32,472 nucleotides of DNA from Chryseosolibacter indicum (lineage in GTDB: Bacteria > Bacteroidota > Bacteroidia > Cytophagales > Cyclobacteriaceae). Position numbers and translations under genes: made by a program. The notes beneath the pieces were generated by a model. That model saw only the letters and a program-made list of their open reading frames with translations. It had not been told where the DNA came from and searched no databases. Shown here piece by piece: positions 23,909-31,856 of the stretch. How positions within the stretch are numbered: the stretch's first letter is position 1; each line of letters opens with the position of its first letter. The DNA is taken from the NCBI RefSeq assembly GCF_018598585.1, contig NZ_JAHESD010000064.1, positions 1 to 32,472 of the forward strand, in the 5' to 3' direction.

Positions 23909-25258
23909 CTAAAGCGAAGCCACGGCTGCTTTTTTCACCACTACTAAAAGATCGTCTGTATCTGTTGCGCCTTTATTATCTTTTACTGTAAGACGGAACA
24001 CATATTTACCTTCTTTCAAACCTGACAACTTCAATGTACTTGTTGTTGCACCAGCCAGGGTTACTGTGCCACCGCTAACTTTAGTCCATGTATAAGAAGC
24101 TATTGTTCCATCAGAATCTTTTGCTGAACCACCAATGGTAGCAGTTGTAGTCGGAAGATAGATTGTAATATCTTTTCCAGCTGAAGCTAAAGGTGCGGCA
24201 TTTGTAGTGGAGGTAGTTGCTGCTTTTACAACAATTGTAACGTCATCTGTTGCAACTGCGCCCTTATTGTCTTTTACTGAAAGTGTGAAAACATAAGTAC
24301 CGGCTACCAAATTAGTTGCTTTTAGTGTGTTTGTTGTTCCTCCGCTTAGAGTTGCAGCTCCTCCTGATTTCTTAGTCCAGGTATAAGACGCTATACTTCC
24401 ATCAGAATCAGTAGCACTACCCGTTAATGTAATTGAATTTGTTGGTAAAGTAATTGTTTTGTCACTTCCTGCATTTGCCACTGGTGATACATTACTTGGA
24501 GCTGTTACTGGGGCAGACACTCCCTTTTTAAAAGAAAGAAGCCAGGTGAGTGCATTTGTCTCCTTGTAAACTTTATCCCAAATGTTGTGTCCCATACCAC
24601 CAAGGATTGTCACTTTTGCTAATGGGGCAGGTTTATATTTATTGATTGCATTAATCATATTAATTGTAACAGCTTCGCTCACCACAGCATCAGCGTCGCC
24701 ATGAAAACCCCACGTAGGAATACCATGATCAGCAATTGTTTGTGCAGCTGATGTCATATTGTATCCGCTGCAAAGTGGGAGTATTGCTGCAAACACATCC
24801 GTAGTCTTTGATATAACACTCCATACACCACCGCCGCCAAGGCTAAGTCCTGTTAAATAAATTCTATTAGGATCGACTCTCAAATAAGTTTTAACATGGT
24901 TCAAAACCTTTAGCACGTAGTCAGCATTCCATGATCCCATGTTGCTTTTTAATTGTGGCGAGATCAAAATAAAAGGGTATTGCTGACCATACTTAACGTA
25001 TCTTGGAAGGCCTGCATTTGCCACCTTGGCTACACTTGTCTTAATGTCATTAACATTTGTAGAAGTAGTACCCTTTTCGCCAATACCATGAAGGGCAATC
25101 ACTATAGGATATTTATTGTTGTTGGAATTGTAATCTTGAGGCAAGTATTCAAGATAACCAATGTTTGTCGGGGTAACTTTTGCCGTCTGTTGTGCGAACG
25201 TGTTTATAGCAAACACCAAGGCAACTAATAGTACAGAAAAAAAGACTTTCAACTTCAT
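23909..25258 (-). CDS. Secreted alpha/beta-hydrolase esterase with two PKD/K319 domains
   Basis: A 449-residue protein with a signal peptide (cleavage after TFAQ near residue 23). Residues about 30-250 are an esterase of the PHB-depolymerase/feruloyl-esterase-like type: YPIVIALHGIGEKG for the oxyanion region, nucleophile Ser139 in GLSLGGGG, Asp188 or Asp190 in FHGDADAVV, and His224 in GMGHNIWD. Two K319 repeats follow (about 262-345 and 355-443), each with the pattern SDGSIASYTWTK...YVFTLSVKDNKG. No lipobox and no type IX C-terminal domain are seen, so the export route beyond the periplasm is unclear. It is paralogous to the gene at 26517-28451. Substrate is probably an ester-substituted polysaccharide or polymer (inference). 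Confidence 0.9.
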   Translation of the reverse strand: MKLKVFFSVLLVALVFAINTFAQQTAKVTPTNIGYLEYLPQDYNSNNNKYPIVIALHGIGEKGTTSTNVNDIKTSVAKVANAGLPRYVKYGQQYPFILISPQLKSNMGSWNADYVLKVLNHVKTYLRVDPNRIYLTGLSLGGGGVWSVISKTTDVFAAILPLCSGYNMTSAAQTIADHGIPTWGFHGDADAVVSEAVTINMINAINKYKPAPLAKVTILGGMGHNIWDKVYKETNALTWLLSFKKGVSAPVTAPSNVSPVANAGSDKTITLPTNSITLTGSATDSDGSIASYTWTKKSGGAATLSGGTTNTLKATNLVAGTYVFTLSVKDNKGAVATDDVTIVVKAATTSTTNAAPLASAGKDITIYLPTTTATIGGSAKDSDGTIASYTWTKVSGGTVTLAGATTSTLKLSGLKEGKYVFRLTVKDNKGATDTDDLLVVVKKAAVASL

Positions 25259-25959
25259 TCTTCTTCGTTTTTTAGTGTAGCCGGAAGTTATGCCGGCCTA
25301 GTGGGAAATAATTTTTGCATTTTGATCGGGGGTCTAACTACTGGTTCATTCAAGGTGATCTTCAACCTTTGCTCATTCACTTCTCCTGAAACACTTGTTA
25401 AACCGTTAGACCCTCTGCTTAACGTGATGCGAAGAAAATACATTTTTGCGGAATAATATTCTCAAAAAGTTGATCGCGCACATACTTCGAGGAGCCACCA
25501 AATATGGCGTTCAAAGAAGCGGCAATAATATTTTTATAATCCTCAATACCTCATATCCATTGAATAGGATAAATTTTGCCGCTTTAAATTAGAAAATTGT
25601 GTACTTACACAGCCAATACAACGGCATGACTGATGGCGTTGGCATGACTATTTCCATAAAGCGGCAGTATATAAAATTCATTCGTTTCCTGGACCCACTC
25701 GATAAGCGGCCTTCATTAGGTATTAAATAAGCCAAATCGTATTACTTAAACATTAGGCGGCCGCTTTTTTTTATTGCCATTACAACAGTCTACTGTCGCC
25801 ACATACGAATATGTCTAGCACTCTTAACCGATGCTCACTTTTAAGATTAACCACTTCAAGCGGGAAATTTAATTCGCTAGACCAAACACATTATTATATT
25901 TCATGATTAATAGAATAACTCAAAGTATAATTTTCTTTATAATTGAGAATATCACCACC
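25259..25959. other. Gene-free 700-bp region with recurring AAGCGGC motifs
   Basis: No coding frame is supported. AAGCGGC occurs at 25517 (AAGCGGCAA), 25659 and 25704, and its complement at 25576 (TTGCCGCTT) and 25759 (GGCCGCTT). The pairs 25517/25576 and 25704/25759 can form long-range stems; the second is followed directly by eight T (25765-25772), like a terminator. A 9-bp direct repeat GGCATGACT occurs at 25623 and 25641. It may hold a small RNA or decayed repeats, but I cannot name a family. Confidence 0.4.
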
Positions 25960-26427
25960 ATGGCAGCAATAATTTCCGCAGGACTACTGATGTGTCGTTT
26001 TAATAATGGAGAATTAGAATATTTCTTAGTACACCCAGGAGGCCCATTCTTTAAGAATAAGGACTTGAATACATGGAGTATTCCTAAGGGACTACCTGAA
26101 GACGGAGAAGATTTGTTAACTGCAGCACAGCGGGAATTTAGAGAAGAAACAGGCCTCTTAGCATCCCCACCTTTTTATGCGCTTGATTCAATTAAACAAA
26201 AAGGAGGAAAGACTGTATTCGCATGGTGTTTCCTAGGAGAATGGGATCCTGCTCAAGGTATTGTTTCAAATACTTTTGAACTAGAGTGGCCTCCCAGAAG
26301 TGGTCGCAGGCAAGTTTTCCCCGAGCAAGATAAAGCAGCATGGATGAATTTAGAAAGAGCAAACATGGCTATTATCGAAGGGCAGAGACCGTTTTTAGAA
26401 AAGGCAAGGCATGTTTTAAAACATTAA
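25960..26427 (+). CDS. Nudix hydrolase (predicted NTP pyrophosphohydrolase)
   Basis: The ATG at 25960 (MAAIISAGLLMCRFNNGELEY) gives 155 residues; the upstream in-frame start at 25903 would add a hydrophobic stretch that does not belong to the fold. The Nudix box is intact: GLPEDGEDLLTAAQREFREE then TGLL, matching GX5EX7REUXEEXGU, with metal-binding glutamates in REFREE. FLVHPGGPFFKNKDLNTWS before it is typical of the COG4119-type group that hydrolyses nucleoside diphosphates linked to other moieties. It is a cytoplasmic housekeeping or nucleotide-cleaning enzyme. It is convergent with the second esterase gene. Confidence 0.92.
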   Translation: MAAIISAGLLMCRFNNGELEYFLVHPGGPFFKNKDLNTWSIPKGLPEDGEDLLTAAQREFREETGLLASPPFYALDSIKQKGGKTVFAWCFLGEWDPAQGIVSNTFELEWPPRSGRRQVFPEQDKAAWMNLERANMAIIEGQRPFLEKARHVLKH

Positions 26428-26467
26428 AAAACCCATCTGCCTGTTATTAATTAACAGGCAGAATGGG
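26425..26467 (-). terminator. Terminator of the four-K319 esterase gene
   Basis: CCCATCTGCCTGTT pairs with AACAGGCAGAATGGG (one bulged A), and on the minus strand the stem runs into six T (26426-26431). It also overlaps the end of the convergent Nudix gene and may act weakly in that direction. Confidence 0.82.
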
Positions 26468-26516
26468 AAACCTGTAAACCTAATCTTAATTATCTTATAA
26501 ATCTCTTGAGTAACGC

Positions 26517-28451
26517 TTAGCGTAAATATGAAGTAGGTTCGGTAGCTGCCACTGCATTAACCGTTACATAATCAAAAGTTGTAGCTCCCAGATTATCTGT
26601 AACTGCAAATTTAAATACATAGGTGCCCTCGTTCATCTGTACTATTTTAAACGTAGGAGTTGATGATGTATTACGTTCTGTGATGAAATTTGGTCCTGAG
26701 TATTTAGACCAAACATATTTGGTAATACTACCGTCGATATCGGTAGCCTTCCCTTCTAAGGTTAAGGTTGATAATAAAGGAAGCATCACGGTCTTGTCCG
26801 CGCCAGCATTCGCCGCCGGCGGTGCATTTACCGTTAATTTTACCTCATCACTTCCCTGATTGCCACCATTATCGGTTGCTGTAAGCCTAAACACATATGT
26901 TCCCAATACTAAACCTTGAACTTTTAAAGTTGTTGTTGTTGTATTGGTCATTGTACATGCAGGGCCAGAAACTTTTGTCCATATATAAGATTTTACAGTT
27001 CCGTCAATGTCCGTTGCCGAGCCTGTAAAGCTTGTAGAACTTGTTGGAAGGTTGATCGCCTTGTCCGCTCCGGCAGTGACTGTAGGTGCGATAGGAACTA
27101 CAACAGAAGAAACAAATGGATTTACCTTCACCAGCATATCATCATAATGTGTAGCTCCTTTATTATCTGTAACAGTAAGTCTGAAGACATAAGAACCTTC
27201 TACAAGACTACTTGTGGTTAATGACGATGTTGTTGCATTGGCAAGAGTAAGTGATACAGGACCACGCACTTTAGTCCATTTATAGGTAGCAATTGTACCA
27301 TCTGCATCCGTAGCACTTCCTTTGATGACAACGGAATTTACAGGTAGTGTTATTGTAATATCTTTCCCGGCATTTGCTTTAGGAGCTGTATTTACATTCT
27401 CCTCCACCGTTAGCTTTACATAATCAGAGTCTGTATTACCACTGTTATCTTTAACTCTTAATCTGAAAACATATTCTCCCACTGAGAGGTTTGAAAGCGA
27501 AAGTGTTGCAGTACTTGCATTGGATACTGTTGCAGTTGGACCACTCATTTGTGTCCAGGCATACGATGCTATCGTTCCATCTGCATCAGTTGCAGATCCT
27601 GTTAGCGTAGTTGAGGTCACATTAATGATTTTATCAGTGCCTGCATTTGCTACCGGAATTTTGTTGTCGTTATTCTGTGTGTTTGTGAACGACATAAGCC
27701 ACTGAAAGACGTTGGGATCATGTAAAGAATTATCGGTCTTATACGCATAGTCCCAAGCATTATGTGCCACCCCTGTATAGATGGTCAGTTTCGCCAGATT
27801 AGAAGTTTGCGGAACGCAATTATTAATTGCATTAACCATATTCTGACTTTTAGATAAAGGTACTGTAGTATCTTTATCTCCATGGAAAGCCCACACTGGC
27901 AGGTCAGCGTTAGCAATACCACATGCTTTTGCAGTGGAATTATATCCACCGCATACCGGAGCTATGGCTGCAAAAAATTCAGGATAGTCCTGAGCAGTCC
28001 ACCATGTGCCACCGCCTCCGAGGCTTAGTCCGGTCAAATAAATTCTTCGCTCATCAATACGCAGGTAGGTTCTACAATATTCAATCACTTCCATCACATA
28101 ACTAGAGGGCCATGTGCTGTTGTTATTTTTGAGCTGAGGCGAGATTAAAATGAAAGGAAATTGATATCCTGCTTTTACATGTTTTGGAGGCCCGTGCTTT
28201 GCTACATTTTGGATGTAATCATCCAATACCGTTGGGTCAGTAGAGTTAGGTCCTCGTTCTCCAATTCCATGTAAAAAGAAAACTATTGGATATTTGTTTG
28301 TATTGGTGCTATAATCCTGTGGAAGATATTCAAGGTACGGTATAACAGAGGTAGTTGTTGTTTTGAAAACCTGCTGTGCGCTCAGTTTAAAAAATAATGT
28401 ACTAGCCAACACCAGACCATAAAAAAATTTCAGCGTAAATCTTCTATTCAT
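26517..28451 (-). CDS. Secreted alpha/beta-hydrolase esterase with four PKD/K319 domains
   Basis: The ATG at 28451 (TTG at 28454 is less likely) gives 644 residues. The signal peptide is cleaved near KLSAQ (residue 26). The esterase domain (about 32-260) closely resembles that of the gene at 23909: SxIPYLEYLPQDYxTNxNKYPI, FLHGIGERGPNS, nucleophile Ser143 in GLSLGGGG, FHGDKDTTVP and GVAHNAWD. Four consecutive K319 domains follow (about 268-350, 356-442, 450-535, 540-630), each with D.DG.I..Y.W.. and YVFRL.V.DN.G. The C-terminus (EPTSYLR) is not a type IX sorting domain. A 5' leader hairpin (CAAGGCATTTT/AAAACACCTTG, 28470-28495) lies just upstream and GAGG sits close before the ATG. Likely an extracellular carbohydrate- or polymer-esterase; substrate unknown. 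Confidence 0.9.
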   Translation of the reverse strand: MNRRFTLKFFYGLVLASTLFFKLSAQQVFKTTTTSVIPYLEYLPQDYSTNTNKYPIVFFLHGIGERGPNSTDPTVLDDYIQNVAKHGPPKHVKAGYQFPFILISPQLKNNNSTWPSSYVMEVIEYCRTYLRIDERRIYLTGLSLGGGGTWWTAQDYPEFFAAIAPVCGGYNSTAKACGIANADLPVWAFHGDKDTTVPLSKSQNMVNAINNCVPQTSNLAKLTIYTGVAHNAWDYAYKTDNSLHDPNVFQWLMSFTNTQNNDNKIPVANAGTDKIINVTSTTLTGSATDADGTIASYAWTQMSGPTATVSNASTATLSLSNLSVGEYVFRLRVKDNSGNTDSDYVKLTVEENVNTAPKANAGKDITITLPVNSVVIKGSATDADGTIATYKWTKVRGPVSLTLANATTSSLTTSSLVEGSYVFRLTVTDNKGATHYDDMLVKVNPFVSSVVVPIAPTVTAGADKAINLPTSSTSFTGSATDIDGTVKSYIWTKVSGPACTMTNTTTTTLKVQGLVLGTYVFRLTATDNGGNQGSDEVKLTVNAPPAANAGADKTVMLPLLSTLTLEGKATDIDGSITKYVWSKYSGPNFITERNTSSTPTFKIVQMNEGTYVFKFAVTDNLGATTFDYVTVNAVAATEPTSYLR

Positions 28452-29320
28452 CAATCCTCAAGTTTTACACAAGGCATTTTTTTTAAAACACCTTGATCAG
28501 TTATTGAATAAATTTTTAAGGATTAAGCAACAATAAACTAGTGGGGTTCAAACAGTCAAAATCCTTGCATTTGTTCTCTTTGTTTACCTTACAAAGATGT
28601 GTGTTCAATACTTTTTGTTTCTTCTCAATTGAGGGAATAGTTCGCGTGCGTAAGAAATCCTTTTGAATTGGAATTTATGAAGCGGCCATAAAAAACAGGC
28701 GAATTATTACTACTTTGAACCGGCAAATAACAATTACTGTCGGATAACCATGTTATTAAATTAAAGCAGGAAATTGTACGCTAAGTGGTTAATTAAGTCA
28801 CTGTCATATCGAAACCTGTCAGACCTTGTTACAGAAATAGCAACATTTAATGGAAAGAAGAAATTGAACAATTAAGTAAACCTTAAGATTAATCTATGGT
28901 TCGAACATCAAGTAAGATCTTAGTATTCACTTTCAAACAAAGTTCCTTATTTTCCGGTGGAAGTGTATAGTCCGTATTACCACTAGTTAAGGTCAATTTA
29001 AACTACGGAATCTTGTTCCTCTTTTACTTCAATAAAATAAACAATACCAACCTTGGGGGGAGGAGATTTCGTTACGATGCCTTCTGCAATAATTTATAGG
29101 TATAGTCAATTTGTCCATTAGCCCATGACAACCAACTAACTATTGAAAAATTATCTAAACAATCAAATCATCAAAAACATTTTCCGCCTTAATTGGTTTT
29201 ATTGCTTAGGCAAAAGATCAGGAGCTTATATGCTGTAGCAGAATGAGATAAGATTTTCTAATGTTTGTCTTTACTATTTACATTTTGTAATATGTCGAAA
29301 AATTCGCTCTCGCTGATACA
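28452..29320. other. Gene-free 870-bp region between esterase and response regulator genes
   Basis: No coding frame is supported on either strand and no RNA gene was recognised. It contains the leader hairpin at 28470-28495 and a 6-bp inverted repeat CTTTGT/ACAAAG (28578-28596) upstream of the esterase gene. Another AAGCGGCC lies at about 28680, the motif repeated in 25259-25959. The genes on its two sides are divergent, so it must hold both promoters. Confidence 0.5.
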
Positions 29321-29704
29321 ATGAACAACGCCCGGACTATTTTCTTAATTGATGACGATGAAGATGACCGTTGGCTCTTTACAGAAGCTTTAGCACGTAC
29401 TGTTCCATCCGTTAAATGCTCTACCGCTTCTGATGGGCGTGAGGCCATTGAAATGTTGCAGGCTGCCCGCAACCTACCCGACCTTATTTTCCTTGACCTC
29501 AATATGCCCGGAATGGATGGAAAAAAAATACTAACACAGATCAAACAAATTGATAAGCTTTCATCTATTCCCATAATCGTTTACTCTACATCCAATTATC
29601 ATAAAGATATTGAAGAGACTAAACGTTTGGGCGCTACTGATTTTATTATTAAGCCATCAGACTATACGCAGCTGTGCAATATGTTCAGAGAGCTTTTTAA
29701 ATGA
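29321..29704 (+). CDS. Single-domain response regulator (REC only)
   Basis: A 127-residue stand-alone receiver domain. The acidic pocket is IDDDEDD (D11, D12), the phosphoacceptor is D59 in LIFLDLNMPGMDG, the switch residue is S89 (or T90) in IIVYSTS, and the conserved lysine is K111 in FIIKPSD. There is no output domain. Such Rcp1/CheY-like proteins pass phosphate between a histidine kinase and a partner or bind a target protein directly. No kinase gene is adjacent, so its partner is unknown. It is convergent with the AI-2E permease gene, 14 bp away, with no clear terminator between them. Confidence 0.94.
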   Translation: MNNARTIFLIDDDEDDRWLFTEALARTVPSVKCSTASDGREAIEMLQAARNLPDLIFLDLNMPGMDGKKILTQIKQIDKLSSIPIIVYSTSNYHKDIEETKRLGATDFIIKPSDYTQLCNMFRELFK

Positions 29705-29718
29705 TGGTATCCTCAACT

Positions 29719-30819
29719 TCAGTGTTTTTTCTTTGAAGCAAATTTTTCCTGAATCCACATTTTAATTTTTGAAGGCTTCTTCCCCCCTGGTTCGCCCAGT
29801 ATGAATCCGATTGGCTGAAGTGGTTCAACGTTATCACAAATAATTTTAATAATACCTGTAATCGGTAGAAACAATATCATCCCGGCAACGCCCCATATAA
29901 TACCACCGATAATTAATGTTGCAATTGAAACAATGGCACTCAGGTTCACCTCTCCACCAACTACATTAGGCTCTATAAAATAATTATCAAGTGTTTGTAT
30001 AATGAAAAGTACCAAGGCAGCATAAAGAGCCGTTTGCGCACTACTCTCAGTAGCCAGTGCCGTTATTACAGGAAACAGCCCACCCAACACTGTTCCCACA
30101 TAAGGTATTACCGTCAAAATAGCTGCAACACCTGCAAGTAAGATCGCATTTTTAAGCCCAACAATAGATAATCCGATAGAGTAAAGTGTGGCAATAATAA
30201 GAACAGACATGGCTCTTCCTGTTAAATACTTTTGCGCCACGCTTGCGATTTTACTAACAAGTTTACGAACCTCATCTTCATCCTTATCTTTATATAACTT
30301 GACAAAAAAGTTTTCAAAATGTTCTTTGTTATAAATCATTAGAAAGGTATACACAAGTGTCAGAACGATACCTGCAATCGTAGAAGTAACGCCTCCCAAA
30401 AATTTGGTTACCATTGCGCCGCCTCCCTGTTGCATGGATTGAGCCTGTTGTTTGGCTACCTCTTTCTGTTGCTCTGGCGGAACACCTAATTTTTGTTCAA
30501 TAAAATCCTGACCCCGCTTTATAAAAGCCGTCGCCTTTTCCTTGATTTTAGGTACATCTTTCGAGAAAGCAGCAAACTGTCCTCCTATCGTGGCTAATAT
30601 GCCAAGAAAGGTAAACAGAATGATTAGTATACAGCACAGAGACGACAGGGCCCTTTTAAATCCTTTTTTGTCCAGATAACGACATACAGGAGCCATCAAC
30701 ATGGCCAGCAACGCAGCAAATATGATTGGAATTAAAATGGTTTTACCGAAGTAAAGAACAACAGAAACCAATACAAAAAAGAATAAGTATTGATTAACGC
30801 GCTGAAAAATTTCCCTCAT
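29719..30819 (-). CDS. AI-2E family transporter (PerM-like membrane protein)
   Basis: A 366-residue polytopic membrane protein of typical length for the family. N-terminal helices (YLFFFVLVSVVLYFGKTILI, IIFAALLAMLMAPVCRYLDK) are followed by a helix near LSSLCCILIILFTFLGIL. A soluble, charged insert follows (GQDFIEQKLGVPPEQQKEV...QQGGG). The conserved C-terminal half has VLTVIPYVGTVLGGLFPVI, QTLDNYFIEPNVVG and GMILFLPITGIIKII. Despite the name, most members are not shown to carry AI-2; some act as ion or small-molecule exporters. The basic tail (KKPSKIKMWIQEKFASKKKH) is cytoplasmic. A 7-bp inverted repeat (GTAAGTG/CACTTAC, 30823-30845) lies directly before the ATG and could affect translation. 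Confidence 0.93.
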   Translation of the reverse strand: MREIFQRVNQYLFFFVLVSVVLYFGKTILIPIIFAALLAMLMAPVCRYLDKKGFKRALSSLCCILIILFTFLGILATIGGQFAAFSKDVPKIKEKATAFIKRGQDFIEQKLGVPPEQQKEVAKQQAQSMQQGGGAMVTKFLGGVTSTIAGIVLTLVYTFLMIYNKEHFENFFVKLYKDKDEDEVRKLVSKIASVAQKYLTGRAMSVLIIATLYSIGLSIVGLKNAILLAGVAAILTVIPYVGTVLGGLFPVITALATESSAQTALYAALVLFIIQTLDNYFIEPNVVGGEVNLSAIVSIATLIIGGIIWGVAGMILFLPITGIIKIICDNVEPLQPIGFILGEPGGKKPSKIKMWIQEKFASKKKH

Positions 30820-30965
30820 GGAGTAAGTGTTTGTATCTCACTTACAAATCTTAAACCCACGCTAGAACACCAAGTACTAGCGGCTTCCCAACTTTTTAAA
30901 GGGTATACATTAAATGGTTTCTATTATTTTACCTAGCGATGGGGGAATTTGCTCCTCAGACAAAT

Positions 30966-31844
30966 TCACGAGAACAAATCTGAACTGAGATACCGGTCCC
31001 CTCTATCGCAGGCAATGAACACGATCACCCCTGATTGAAGCTCCTCCGAAAGTTTAATGGCTGCGCTTAAAGCGCCACCACTGCTCATGCCCGCCAAAAT
31101 CCCTTCTTCTTTGGCCAACCTTTTTGTAAACAACCGCGCATCTGATTCTTTCACATCCATTACAAGATCAACACGTTCCGGTTCAAAGATCTTTGGTAGG
31201 AATTCCTTCGACCATCGTCTTATGCCGGGTATGCAGGAGCCATCTGTTGGTTGTGTCCCAACTATTTTCACTGTTGGATTTTTCTCTTTTAGGTAACGCG
31301 ATACACCCATTATAGTACCGGTAGTACCCATAGCTGAAACAAAATGGGTTACCTGTCCTCCGGTGTCCCTCCATATCTCCGGACCTGTGGTCTGATAATG
31401 CATCCTATAATTATCCGCATTACCAAATTGATTTAAAATATAATATCCCTCTCTAGCAGCCATCTCTTCAGCTAATTCTCTGGAATATTCAATGGTTCTG
31501 GCAGAAGGGGTAAGAATTACCTTAGCTCCGTAAGCTTCCATGGCCAGCACACGCTCACGGGTAGAGTTGTCTGGCATAATAAGGGTCATCTCCAGGCCCA
31601 TTAATCGCGCAATCATGGCAAGAGCAATACCTGTATTGCCACTTGTAGCTTCTACCAGTCTATCTCCCGGTTTAATCTCCCCTCTTTCAAGTGCTCCCTT
31701 AATCATACCATAAGCTGCCCTGTCTTTTACAGAACCACCTGGGTTGTTTCCTTCAAGCTTGCCGTAAATTTTAACATTCTTATTGGTGGGAATGTATTGC
31801 AACTCAACGAGTGGGGTATTGCCTATTAATTCAATTAAAGTCAT
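30966..31844 (-). CDS. cysM: Cysteine synthase B (O-acetylserine sulfhydrylase)
   Basis: A 292-residue PLP enzyme that makes cysteine from O-acetylserine and sulfide (CysM types can also use thiosulfate). The PLP lysine is K40 in NPGGSVKDRA. The substrate loop is TSGNTG (67-72) and the phosphate-binding loop is GTTGTIMG. The C-terminal CDRGDRYLS is the CysM-type signature that replaces the CysK ending. The upstream partner is the serine acetyltransferase gene, 12 bp away in the same direction, so the two consecutive steps of cysteine synthesis are co-transcribed. No odd features. Confidence 0.95.
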   Translation of the reverse strand: MTLIELIGNTPLVELQYIPTNKNVKIYGKLEGNNPGGSVKDRAAYGMIKGALERGEIKPGDRLVEATSGNTGIALAMIARLMGLEMTLIMPDNSTRERVLAMEAYGAKVILTPSARTIEYSRELAEEMAAREGYYILNQFGNADNYRMHYQTTGPEIWRDTGGQVTHFVSAMGTTGTIMGVSRYLKEKNPTVKIVGTQPTDGSCIPGIRRWSKEFLPKIFEPERVDLVMDVKESDARLFTKRLAKEEGILAGMSSGGALSAAIKLSEELQSGVIVFIACDRGDRYLSSDLFS

Positions 31845-31856
31845 CTAACTACAATT

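Noticed and set aside
25259-29320. tRNA or other known RNA gene in the two long gene-free regions
   Set aside because: No T-loop, acceptor-stem or other familiar RNA pattern was found by reading both strands; a covariance-model search would be needed to exclude rarer families.
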